DNA from: Scedosporium boydii
Taxonomy: Eukaryota > Ascomycota > Sordariomycetes > Microascales > Microascaceae
DNA length: 59,149 nucleotides
Reading direction: 5' to 3'
Assembly: GCA_002221725.1 (NCBI GenBank)
Contig: NJFT01000242.1
Coordinates: forward strand, 1-59,149
The position numbers were made by a program, and so were the translations under genes. Below are positions 44,239 through 55,523 of the stretch, one piece after another. The stretch's first letter is position 1; each line of letters begins with the position of its first letter. Below the pieces are notes generated by a model. The model saw only the letters and a program-made list of their open reading frames with translations. It was not told where the DNA came from and searched no databases.

Positions 44239-47200
44239 TGTGTGACTAGGCGCACAGAGTGAGGGGAAGTGAGACGTAGAAGCCTAGCTACCAAGCGTAG
44301 CTATCTATTTATAGAGAGGGCGTTAACGAAGTTGGAGGGAAGCTAGAGTCCTTCCTCGCAATGGAAGTCTCAAGGAATTTCCGTCCGATCGTGCGTCAAC
44401 TCCTTCCTCACAACGAAACGATGGCAGCGAAGGCAAGTAAGGAACATGCGATACGTGATTGTACACTGCGAGATCTAGCCTCATCTAGACAGTCTCACGG
44501 ACGTTGGATGTAGTCTTCGCAAGGTCAAGATAGCAGTAAATGGTCGCCACGCGTAGTCGGGGAATGCGGACAACGAGAACAAGTTTACAAACGAACGGAG
44601 GAAAAGAAAACAACGGAGACGGGAACAAGTTTAGAGGAAGGCGTCAGACGAAACATCATCCTATGGATATATGGCATAAGTGGGAAGATCTTTTATAGCC
44701 GCATGATGAAAGAGCAAAACGGTAAGAACCACGTAAGTTGTGCTGAGAATTCGCATCATGAAAAGGATAAGAGTCCCCCGCCAATTTAAGAATGGAGGCA
44801 CATTCAGTCTTCTTCATAAATTGTCCCTCTGATATGTTAGTTTGTATTCCCTTCAAAGATAAAAGAAGGTGTCTGAAAGAGGGGGGAAGGGCAAGCGAAC
44901 CTGAGGGTTGGCATCATACTACTGTTAACAATGGCAACAGGGAGTTGTTCCCATCCCACTTACACCCACTCTCTCACTCTAGCACACGCACACACATATC
45001 ATACGTGCATCTATTACTCCATATGTGGCCAGTGGAGGCCGGATTTGTGAAACTCGTTCGTTACAGGCAGTTGAATTCTGCCGGATAACCAGAGGCTAAG
45101 CCGTGTTTTGGAACCGATATGTCGAGATCGGGAATTTAAAAACGAATCAATCTGATTTCTGCATTCAACTCACCCTCATGGCTGCCCACTACTCTTCAAT
45201 CCGTATCACTCCGTGGCGGTGATGAGCAAAGAAAGAAAGATGCAGCAGCTCTGGAAACGTCCACTAGGAGGGAGCCGCAGGGCTTCGAGCGACGACTCGA
45301 ATAGTCTTGCAGCAGCAATCATCCAGGTTATTGGATTTATTGGATGGTGAAGGCGGAACAGACGAAACGAAACACATCTCGGGTAAGTAAAAGCCTCCTC
45401 ATGTGCATTGATGTCGTGCGGTGTACATGTTCTTGCCGCTCCCGAATGGGCGGGAGGAGCAATAAGAAGGCCGACTGCACATTGGGGAGAATTGTTTAAT
45501 TTATGTTGATTGTTGGCTCAAAGAAGGGGAGAAGGGGAGTGCGATGCGAGATATGGGATGAAGAAAACTGCGCCCATTGCCGGACTTGGGAAGCATGCTG
45601 CAGGCGGTTCCGGTTACAATCCTCCGAGTTGTGATTCGATGATAGAATGCGGAAACCTCATATTGATGGAATTTCCAGGCACGCGACTCTCACAAATCTA
45701 TCTGTCTTGGACCTTACTTCATATCTCTAGAGGGAGGTGCCATTCAATATCCTCATCTTCCTACAAGTATCTCCAAGTGAAGTCATTGATCATTAATGCG
45801 CCTCCTCCAGTCGTCACCTTTTGACCAAGAGGGAAATCTGGTCACGTGGACCGGCATTCCCATCCGATCGCAGACTGTCACTGAGACCCAAGACTGAGGA
45901 GACTGGGCAGGGGTTGAGATGATGCCCCTGGGAGCCCTGAGCCTTGGTAACCGCTGTCACGAAAAAAACTCGTCACCAGAAGCAGGGCATTGGTGAGATG
46001 ACCTGGACTGGCGGCATTCATGCAGCACACTAACCTGCAGGCTAGTAAATTCCGAAGTGCTGGATTTTTTTAAGATTAATAGGAGTCAAGGCTGGGGAGA
46101 CAAAAATATCATGGATTGAAAGGAGCATTTGGGAGTCTGGACACTGTTATGATGAAGTAGTTTACGAAGTTGTTTAAGCTGACGCTGAGCCCATGACGTC
46201 GGAATCGAATCGTGAAGTGCAGAGTGTCGTAATAGCATTTGCTGTGTTGCACTGTGGGCAGAAATGGACAAACCAGCTTGAGGAGAGACAACAGGCTGCC
46301 GAGGATCCGACATCTTGAGAAGCAAAGAGGAATCAAGATTCGACCGTTGTCGAGTTGTTGCACTCGTGCACTCGTCGTGCTTGCGATTTGCTGGGCGCGC
46401 TGCATACCCGATTTGGCCGGTCAGGCTTGGCCGACCAAGTACTAACAGATCTAAACATCAAATGGTTCAAGACTTGATACGAGTAATGCCAGCGCTGTTG
46501 AGGCGTTGTCTGCAAAATACACCGGTCTGGAAACATTGGTAAAGTATCGAAACGGCTGTTGAAACGCCCAACAATCCTGGGCATTTCGAAGCTCACTCAA
46601 TGCTGGTCTACGACGGCCTTTGTACTTGCTTTATTTTATCGATGATAAAAGTGTATTGATTGATCTTGACTTCATACGTCAGTGGATCAATAGTTCAATA
46701 TTGATGGTTACTTCGTGCAATCGCAATCACAGATGAAGCACCGCCAACCAGGCTCAACATCGCAATGGTTCTCCCCACAGCGGCATCTACAGCCAACCAA
46801 GACTGGGCATTGAACGTCGAACGGACCAGGGCGTCCTGGCCCCTGCAGCCTGGTGGTGGCCTGGCCAGGCCCTCAAATACCACTGTACCAGATACCAGAA
46901 AAAGAGCCTGGAGACCAGGCAATGTTCTGTGTCTAGTACCGAGCAATCGGCGAGCATTACACGCTGAACGCCGCCCGTCGCGCTTTAAGCTGCTGCCAAG
47001 TCCAGTAGTGTTACGCCCCGCTTCCCCCCTCCACCACTCAACTATTTTTACAATTTGTACCCCTTCCTGGTCCTGTAGGGCAGAGAATACAACCTTGAAC
47101 CGTCCTGCGCTGGTGGTTGCTCGACCTGGGCCATTGGTCAAGGCGCTACGAAGTAATGAGCGTAGAACAGACAGGCCCAGCCATTGATCTCGAATGCTCA

Positions 47201-47627
47201 ACTCCCGACCTTGTACACTTCGAGCGCTCCATCCCTAGCGCGGCGAGCGAGCACTGGGCCCTCTCCTACCCAGGCCGATCCTCCCTTGCCTGCTCGCCTC
47301 ATTCTTCTTTTCTCTTCTCTTGACGCTCTCGTTCTTTCCCTGCTAAGAAATATCATTCAATCTTTGGCACTACACTTCGAGTTATTACGAAGTACTCCCT
47401 TGCCTTCGCTTTATGGAGAGATTCTAGTTCGCCGTGGAACGATCTCGTCGTTCACTTTATCGAGACCCTCACCCTCACTTTCTCCCCGTCTTCGGGCCTT
47501 GCCTGGTCATTCGTTTTTGATAATCTGATGCCAACCTCGACCCTCAAAGTTCTCACCTTCCTTCCCATAGACACCGAACTCTCCGTGTAGCTCCTCGTGA
47601 AATCATGATCCCGTAGAGACGGAGGAC
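44239..47627. other. 3.4 kb divergent intergenic region
   Basis: Left: promoter of the Ras-like gene. Right: promoter and leader of the DUF3433 gene, CT-rich from 47280. TACGAAGTA elements are at 47147 and 47386. Overlapping frames at 46695-47201 on both strands have no domain. A TGACGTCG is at 46194-46201. No RNA gene recognised. Confidence 0.5.
47147..47394. repeat. Two TACGAAGTA elements upstream of the DUF3433 gene
   Basis: TACGAAGTA at 47147-47155 and 47386-47394, same orientation, 234-481 bases before the start codon. They are close enough to lie in the promoter or leader. Confidence 0.8.
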
Positions 47628-50528
47628 ATGTCTTGGTACAACAACTCGGGCCAGCCCGGCTCGAGTGACCCGCGACCCCCTAATCAACCGCCAAATACCA
47701 GCTCTTTTAGCTCGCGCATTACGAGCTTCTCTGATATTGCCGACATCTCCATCGACCACCTCGCCTTCGATCAGGGAGCTTCCGCACCGCAGCAGCAAAC
47801 GTATTCGACGTCCACTTCGAGCCAGTCGAACACCCCGCCTCCTCCAGCGCCCCGCCCCCAAAATTCTGTACCTGCATTCTCACCATCTTCTTCAATACCG
47901 CCCACACCGTCATCATACACGAGCGCGCATATAGGAACGTATCCATCTTCGACGTCGCTGGATTCTCAGTATGGCTACGGCATCCCAAGTACCTCGACTG
48001 CTGCGAGCAGCGCCAACATTCGGCCCAGCCACTCTGCCGTGTCCCTTCAATCTCAGTTCGATAGCCAGGGTCGACCTCTCCAGGGAAGGGAATCCATAGT
48101 ATCGCTGCAGTCTTACTACGATCCGCACCCTTCGAGCAACACCGCCTACTCCTCCTCGACGTACAATTCCGCGGGACATAGCTCACCAGCAACACCGACC
48201 GCGTCCTGGGCCGGAAGCTTTCAATCCAACAATGGGTATCAGCCCGTCTCGCCAGCAACCTCTCTATCTTACTCTCGATCTAGGGGCAATCGCAATAGTG
48301 TTCGAGGCGGCTACTCATTGGCTTTCACTGGCGAACATGAAGCCATTGCTGAGGAAGAGTACGATCTCTCGCTCCTCAAGTCGGCGGCGCCAATGGGGCA
48401 AGACCCAAGCCGTGAGCCGCTTCGTACGCCGAGTAGCCCCGACTCGCCGGCTTTTGATCCCACTTCGACCTTGGGCCCCATGGGATTTCAGGATGCTGAA
48501 TTTATCCGGAAGCTACAAGAGGAGGAGGCGAAGGGTCATCTAACAGGAGGGCTAGGGAAAGGCCTCAAGATGGATACGCGCGTTTTCGGCTCTCAACTCC
48601 TCAGCCAGCCTGCGAGGCTCCAGCGGTCCCTAACGCGCAGACTAACGTCGCGTCAACCGCAAACCCGAAGTGCCTTCTTAAGAGATCTCGGTCAGGATGA
48701 GGCCAATCGGAGCGGCCAGGTTATTGAGCTCGTCATTGACGAGCCGACTGGCGTGGACATAAGTGCCATGGTGGGCCCCGAAGGTATAGACGAGGATGAA
48801 AATGGTAATAAAAAACCACCACCGCCGCCGCCGAAGACAACGACCGAAATCTTTTACCCTCAACCCAACTGGAAACCATTCTCCATGAGATGGCCCTACT
48901 TGTCGCTCTTGGTTGTTCTCTCACTCGGCCTCGCAGTCGCGCAAGAGTTTATCTACCAAATATCGAAAAAGGAGGCTTTGATCAAGTTCACAACGCCGGA
49001 CCAGATTAACCCGGGCGCTTATTTTGCTATCAAGTTCTTGCCTACCATCATATCGGTTACTTACGGTGTGCTATGGCAAGTGACAGATTACGACGTGAAG
49101 CGACTCGAGGCGTTTTACCAGCTTTCGAGGGAGACGGGTGCTCTCGCGGGCGAATCCATCAACGTCGACTACATTACTAGCAAAACCTTCTTGCGGCCGT
49201 TTCGTGCGCTGAAGTTGAAGCACTACGCAGTGGCTGTGTCTTCGTTCGGCTCCGTGCTTGCCATCTCCCTCGTTCCAACATTTGGTGCGGCGTCTATTCT
49301 TCTAACCCCAGATAAGGAGACCCGTCTCCACAATCCTGATTTTGAAAAGTCGGTGATTATCAACGCAACCTGGTCGAGACTCTTGACGACCACTTTGACG
49401 ATCTGTGCTCTCTGCGCCTCGATACTATTTTACCTGCTGCAGACCAGGAGGTCCGGACTCCTTTCCGATGTGAAGGGAATCGCTGGACTGGCATCGATGG
49501 CCGTTGTTTGCCACATCCTCATGGATTTCAAGGACATGGACACCGCAAAGCACGAAGACATTCACAAGAGGCTAAAATGCCGGCGATATATTCTCCGAAA
49601 CTCCGCCCTCGCCCCGTACGATGAGAATCCCGTATCGTCTCTGAAGCAGGATGAGGATAGGTTTCAGCATACCTACCTTTCGGAGAACCCGCACCCACTC
49701 ATGCTTCGCGCGGGCGGCTACGCTCCCTTCATCATCGGCGTCGTTTTGTTCCTGGGCTTTATACCGGCCGTCGTCTTCACGCCAGCCACCGTTGTGACGG
49801 ACAAAGCTCCGTGGGTGGTGACGGCGCTTGCAGTCTGTATCAAACTGGGATGGGGGACGCTAGACACGGATGTGCGCATGATGGAACCCTTCTACATCCT
49901 GTCCCGTCGACACGCGCCGTCTAGAGCACTAACACTCGATTATACGGCCATGCCGTTCGCGTATATGCCGTGGCGGGCCTTCATGAACGGGGACAACGTC
50001 ATGTGCCTCGTCGGTTGCGGGTCGGTCATCGCCGAAGTGCTGACGGTGTTGCTGACAAGTCTGGCGACGGTGGACGGGCGTGATTTCCTCGGAGTGGTCA
50101 TCAAGCCCGGCGACAAAGCCAGCGACGACGGAATCAACTCTGGCCAGGAGACCATCCTGTCGTTCTGGGTCTCTCTCGCTGCGGCGGCTCTGATCCTCTT
50201 GTACTTTGCCGTCGTGTCCACGCTCGTGTACGTTCGTAGACGGCACCCATTCCTGCCTCGACAGCCCAACACGATAGCGTCGGTGCTCGCGTACATACAC
50301 CAGAGCAAGATGCTGTACGATTTCGTCGGCACGTCGAAGCTGAGCCACGCCGAGATGGATCTTAAGCTGGAGAAGCTGGGCAAGACGTATGGTTTGGGCT
50401 GGTTCCAGGGCAGAGATGGACAGACGCATTGCGGTGTGGATCAGGAGGAACTTACTGGGAATTATAGACATGGCACGAAGTTTCTTGAACCTAATAAACC
50501 GTGGGAGACGAACTGGGTGGAGTTTTGA
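47628..50528 (+). CDS. DUF3433-family multi-pass membrane protein
   Basis: A single exon of 966 residues. The first 400 are Ser/Pro/Gln-rich and disordered, with a PPPPPP run near 400 before QPNWKPF. Membrane segments begin near 420 (YLSLLVVLSLGLAVA). The DUF3433 unit occurs twice. The first has VLWQVTDYDVKRLEAFYQLSR followed by DYITSKTFLRPFRALK. The second has WGTLDTDVRMMEPFYILSRR followed by LDYTAMPFAYMPWRAF. Each is followed by membrane helices, with further segments to about 880, then a soluble tail. DUF3433 proteins are widespread in moulds and membrane-bound, but I know of no firmly assigned biochemical role for this one. The two halves suggest an internal duplication. The start at MSWYNN gives the full Ser-rich N-terminus; no intron is needed. 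Confidence 0.88.
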   Translation: MSWYNNSGQPGSSDPRPPNQPPNTSSFSSRITSFSDIADISIDHLAFDQGASAPQQQTYSTSTSSQSNTPPPPAPRPQNSVPAFSPSSSIPPTPSSYTSAHIGTYPSSTSLDSQYGYGIPSTSTAASSANIRPSHSAVSLQSQFDSQGRPLQGRESIVSLQSYYDPHPSSNTAYSSSTYNSAGHSSPATPTASWAGSFQSNNGYQPVSPATSLSYSRSRGNRNSVRGGYSLAFTGEHEAIAEEEYDLSLLKSAAPMGQDPSREPLRTPSSPDSPAFDPTSTLGPMGFQDAEFIRKLQEEEAKGHLTGGLGKGLKMDTRVFGSQLLSQPARLQRSLTRRLTSRQPQTRSAFLRDLGQDEANRSGQVIELVIDEPTGVDISAMVGPEGIDEDENGNKKPPPPPPKTTTEIFYPQPNWKPFSMRWPYLSLLVVLSLGLAVAQEFIYQISKKEALIKFTTPDQINPGAYFAIKFLPTIISVTYGVLWQVTDYDVKRLEAFYQLSRETGALAGESINVDYITSKTFLRPFRALKLKHYAVAVSSFGSVLAISLVPTFGAASILLTPDKETRLHNPDFEKSVIINATWSRLLTTTLTICALCASILFYLLQTRRSGLLSDVKGIAGLASMAVVCHILMDFKDMDTAKHEDIHKRLKCRRYILRNSALAPYDENPVSSLKQDEDRFQHTYLSENPHPLMLRAGGYAPFIIGVVLFLGFIPAVVFTPATVVTDKAPWVVTALAVCIKLGWGTLDTDVRMMEPFYILSRRHAPSRALTLDYTAMPFAYMPWRAFMNGDNVMCLVGCGSVIAEVLTVLLTSLATVDGRDFLGVVIKPGDKASDDGINSGQETILSFWVSLAAAALILLYFAVVSTLVYVRRRHPFLPRQPNTIASVLAYIHQSKMLYDFVGTSKLSHAEMDLKLEKLGKTYGLGWFQGRDGQTHCGVDQEELTGNYRHGTKFLEPNKPWETNWVEF

Positions 50529-51903
50529 TTCCACCTCTTCCTCGAAACCCGGTGGGCTTCTGCCTCTTAATCATTTACCGAAATCATGCCTACTCTTGAT
50601 TTTCCTGATTTTGTTATATGGTGTTTTCTACCCTCATATTTGGTATGGAATGGTGCATGGCGCGGCCCAAGGCAATGGAGTTACATGTTTCTACGTTATC
50701 GCCTTGATGGGATGCAAGCGGTAATACATCCCCCGACTCAAGAATCCGCTTCCTTGAGCCCAGTCTCTGTATTTTAGTTTCTGGACTAGATCAACTAAGA
50801 GAAAGACCATGGACTGCTTAGCATCATCTTGCCCTTCCGTGTTGCGCCTCTGAGGGTCGGCATAAGAAGTCGCTGAGGAGTTACAAGATGTTTTCATGTC
50901 GGCAGTTTTTCGCTATGTCGTAAGCATTACGGAAAATGAGGAGAAGATCAATTGATATCAAGCAACCAAGTAATATATTATGCCGTGGTCTCGCTTCTGC
51001 ACTTCTGCAGATCTGCACGGAAGGTTGCAAGGGCGAGGAAATGGAGCAGCGAATCGACTATGAGGAGCAAATCGATCTGACAGCAAACGGGTTCGTCCGC
51101 CCGCGATGAAGAGAAGAGCGGGCAACTCGCGGCACGTCATGCAAGAGTGTTACCCAGTGCCGTCTTGGACTTGGACGTGCCAAGTTCATGTTACGGAGTA
51201 AGTTCGATCTGGTGACGTAGGTCGCAGGAAGACTGAAAGGAGAAATCATCAGAGTTCTACTACAATGAATTGATGACCACCGCATCGAGGCAAAAGAGAT
51301 CGGAAGGTCTGGTTTCCCGTATCCGCTTGGACGAAGGGATGGAATTGTCGCGAGACTCGTGGAGTCTTGGCGAGACAGACTACAGTGGCGAACTGGTGGT
51401 GATGTCTGGTCATCATGGCAATATTTAAATCCCTCGATTATTGCTCTGGACAAGTATTTTTCCACCTGATGTGATACGTACTCCATATAGTAGTTCGGAT
51501 TAACATGCCAGTTAACTTTTTTCTTTTCCTTTCTCTTTCTCGTCGATGGGAATAATTAGATGAACCCCCCCTTTGTTATCCGGATATTCTTCTCTCTCGG
51601 AAACCGAAGCCATGGATATAAATGAAGTATATACAAACTCATATTGGTGCCATACCATCCCGCCCGCAAGGCATAAAGTTGACCGCTGAATGCTTTTTGG
51701 GGTTTCCTTGAAAGTGCCAAGCAGAGTGAATCAGTTTGCATTGAGATAGCTCAATGCCACTCCTATCATCTGCGAGAGAGCCAAGATTTCTCCTCTGCAT
51801 GTGTTACCTCAGGCTGCTCTGGACGGTCCAAGAAAAAACAGGATCTGCGTAATCCGAGAAACGGTCTGTGGTGTAGTGCAGCGTTACCCGCCCCTCCGAT
51901 CCC

Positions 51904-51926
51904 TTTTTTTTTTTTTTTTTTTTTTT
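51904..51926. repeat. Run of 23 T
   Basis: Homopolymer of 23 T between CCC and GACG. It could be a microsatellite or the poly-A end of an old reverse-stranded retro-insertion, but no insertion boundary was seen. Confidence 0.75.
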
Positions 51927-52143
51927 GACGCTGATCGCTGGCAATTCCCAATTTAAAGGGTCCGTCGCGAGGCAGAATCGATCAACTGGGGAAGGGAAGG
52001 GGGAAATCATGGGGTATTCTAGATGGACCGAAGGCCCCAAAAGGGTTCGAAAGAATAGAAAGGGAAAGCGGACAGGTTCAAGGAGGAGCCTACTGCAGGT
52101 TCCTGCTCGTGTAGGCTCGTATGGTGCCAGCCATGGGGGACCA

Positions 52144-53758
52144 TACGAAGTAGGATTGGCTTGGCTCCGCTTTCTCCTCAAGCTCCGTCGAGTCTAACTT
52201 TGGCTCAAGTAACTGTTTGATGCCAACGTACGTGTGCACTACGCTACACTCTCTAGTGTGGACCCGTAACGTCCAGTGATGGGGTCAGGAATTTGATGTT
52301 GGAGGAGCTTCGCTTTATTGATGAGACAGGTTTTGGCGCTAGAGTTCTCGGAGTGAGTTCGTTGTCTCGGTTTAGGGGGCCTCGCTATTCAGCCAGGTTG
52401 AACTTCAGTCAGGATCGCGCCAAGCTGGGCTGTCGCTCCTGGCTCTGACAGACCTGTCTACGAAGGTATTAAATGGCCTATTTGGTCAATATCCGTTTTT
52501 CTTTCTAGGGGGAAAACTTAACGGTGCTCATGCCTGTTTATCAGGCAGACCTGTTCTGACACGAGCTGGAAATTCTTGTCGACATCAGCCATGTGGCAAC
52601 TAGACCGGCACATCATAGTGTAAAGCAGTTTACTTCGTACGAAGCATGAGATAATAGGCTCGGAATCCATGGTCCTCAAATGCTATTCTCGAACAAAGAG
52701 CTCCGAGCCAATCCCTTGGAGATGACGAAGAATGAGCCGCAGCAGCTGATCAAAGGAGGGTAGCATCTCAAATCAGGTCCCCTCCATGTCCTATTTCTTT
52801 GCGACATGTTTGAGAACCGGGATTCGCCGCCACGAGAAAGTGGCAGTGTTCAATGTTCTGTTTTGTGAGCGGGAGCGACTGAGAGTCTCAAACACTCTGC
52901 TGCACTCAAATTTGATTTAGGGATTATTACATCCGGCGTCACGCCCTCGCTCTCAGACTAAATGGTACGTAAGGACAGGCATGTGCTGTGCTGCATTTGA
53001 TCGCTCGTGCTTCAGAAGAAAAGCTTAAACAAAGCACCTGGTCCATGCCTCTGGCTGAGTGCTAACGAACCTACTTCGTACGAAGTACGCATAGGCATTC
53101 TCGTTCTCCCATCCTCGATCGACGGCGAAGCACCTCGTAGTGTTGCGGAGCCAAGAGATTATAAGACATGAAATTCTCGTAATTGCCGGGCCCAAGACTG
53201 TCAGAACATGCAATTCTTATTTCTGGGCACTTCGTAATACCGTATTCTTCCCGGGCTACTTCGTAGCATTGAATGTTGCTAGACTGGACGCGAATTAAAC
53301 CCAGTCGTATTTAACGAGCGCCCACCGGAAATCGTGGCAGTGCTGAAATATTTCAGATCAATACGACCTTCTCCGTCGTTCATTGAGAAGACCATGCACC
53401 AAACCTGGCGCCGTTACTCACCTATCCACGTCCTGTGGAAATAGTGATCAAGGGACAAGATCCACATCTTAATATCGACATCGTCCCCACACATCTCGCA
53501 TCTGGCATCTCCAAAAGTGGTCGTGCCCCTCCTCTTCCCAAGCGCCGAGCATTGTGCTGCGACACCAACTGTCTGGAGATGCCCCTCCAGGTCTAGCGAA
53601 TTCGCGAAACCTGTCGCTGGCTGGTCGCCCCGTCGATCTCTGAACAGCCGCCCGTTTCTGCCCGTTTCGATTTTCCTTGCTGCTCTTTCAGCTCCCTTTG
53701 TTTCCCTTTTTGATTTTCACCATTGTCGTCCCTTTCCTCACATTCGCTTTACTTCGTA
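52144..53758. repeat. Cluster of TACGAAGTA/TACTTCGTA elements
   Basis: Copies at 52144-52152, 52631-52639, 53072-53087 (a paired, perfect palindrome), 53257-53265 and 53750-53758, plus a near copy, CACTTCGTA, at 53228-53236. Each lies in different flanking sequence; no coding signal overlaps them. Confidence 0.85.
53072..53087. repeat. 16-base perfect palindrome TACTTCGTACGAAGTA
   Basis: A head-to-head pair of the 9-base element, sharing two bases at the centre. It is the inverse arrangement to the palindrome at 4869-4886. Confidence 0.88.
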
Positions 53759-55523
53759 TGGTGCCATTAGCGAATAACCACCTGAGGTAGGTGCCGCCCG
53801 GGTTGGCCGGGTGGTCATCAGCTGTCGTCACGGGCTCAGCGGATGGCAACCATTGATCCGCCTGCGTCTCGGTCTGGCTAGTGTCGCCGTCCGGCCTAAG
53901 ATTACGCAGCAGCCCGTTATCCTAACGGAAGACGTGGGGAGGGCACACACGGTGGGATACGGGGATACAGGGATACATTTGATCAATGGATACGGGAAAT
54001 GTCACACTTCCATGCTCCCTTTTGGGGCTTATTGGACAGGCAAAGTTGCTGTTATGATAGATGAGTGTCAATGTCGAGAAAGGTGACGACGAGAAGCTGG
54101 TATCTCGGTTAGTAGGTTACAATACGAACCCCCTGAGTCCGTAAATAGATACATATTGATACTTTATTAAAAAACTGATTTATGAGCATAGTAAGTATTT
54201 TAGGGTACTGTGAATGACGCGTGGGAGTTCAAATGTATAACCGTAGCATTAATTACCTTGCTTCCCCTGCGCCCCCTTCCAATTTTCTGCATTTGATTTT
54301 CTTCCCAACTTGGATCTTGGCTCTTGGCTCGTCTATGACCCGCCACTGGTCCAATCGTCCCTGCATACTACAAGCTCAAGCACTCACCCCCTAAATTATC
54401 GCATAGCATCCATCTTTTGATCAAATTGATTTTGATGCCCCGAGAGTTCCCCATACTGTACACCACCCAAGGAGTGTTCAATGTTGTGTGTGAAGTAGAA
54501 AATAGTGTACACCGTTTGCACTTAGAAGTCAAAAACTGTGAACTAAGAATGGCCTCCACAGGCCACACTTCAGCGACCTCCCTAGACTGCACGTGTACAT
54601 ATACCTTTGTTACCAAGTACGACGCAACCGGTAAAAGTAAACATCGGACTAGCCCTCGTATAATCTATACCTCGTACATGTGGATAAGTCTCAATGTATA
54701 CAAGTACATGTACCCTCCTTTTCACATTGTCTCCTGTTCCTGTTCCTGTTTTCCTTTCTTGCCCATGTCCCAGTGCAGTCGTGCTCATCCCGTTTCCCTG
54801 ATCTCGAAATCCACCTTCCCCGAAACCACTTCCCTTCCCAAAACCTAATTCATCCACATCATCACCACACTCGTTCGTGTTTTGCCATTCTCGAAATCGT
54901 CCCTCCTGCGAATTCTTACCACGATCCACGAGCACGTCGTCGACCGACTGATACGGAGGGCCTTTTCTTACCACATTCTCGACCTTCTTTTTTTTTTTTT
55001 TTTTTCCTTTTATTCCCTTCCGCCCTTTATTTCCGCGAGTCATCGACCGCCCCCCCTCTAATCCAGTCCCTAGTCGCTGTCATTCGTTTATCTCAGCCCC
55101 CTATCGAAATAGGAGTGGTTGAGAACCAGCAACCTCCCCCCTGGCGATACTCGAAATCCCAACCCGAGCGTTCCTAAGCAAGAAGAGCGAGAATAAACGG
55201 TCGAACACCCGCCATCACTAGACTTGTTCGATTTTGGGCGGCCGAGCGACCAACTCATAAGGATCTCGGAAGTTCCGCCAGCCCGTTCCCCCCCTCCGAT
55301 TCATCCGCGAGGATCTCGACAACGACGACATTCACGAACGCCGATTAGCTATATCCTACTATCCTAGTTGATGCCTCTTCGAGAAGGGAAAATCAAATAA
55401 GAAAAAGAGAGAAAAGAACCGCGATTTCCGTGCCTTGCATCGAATCTCTTCGTCCCGCCGCCCCATCCTCCCCCGATCACCCACCGAATCGAGTAATCGG
55501 CCCCTAAGCCATCTACCGCCAAG

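Larger units (their letters stand above)
50529..55523. other. 5 kb region without a recognisable gene, element-rich
   Basis: The longest gene-free stretch. It has TACGGAGTA at 51192 and six TACGAAGTA loci between 52144 and 53758, including a perfect 16-base palindrome at 53072-53087. A run of 23 T is at 51904-51926 and one of 17 T near 54987-55005. Bases 52197-53025 have no frame over 60 codons. From about 54700 the sequence becomes CT-rich and is probably the promoter and a long leader of the FLC gene. I saw no transposon or RNA gene. Confidence 0.55.

Noticed and set aside
46695..47201. Overlapping frames of 168 and 140 codons on opposite strands
   Set aside because: GC-rich sequence leaves both strands open; neither has a domain, and a TACGAAGTA element lies inside.
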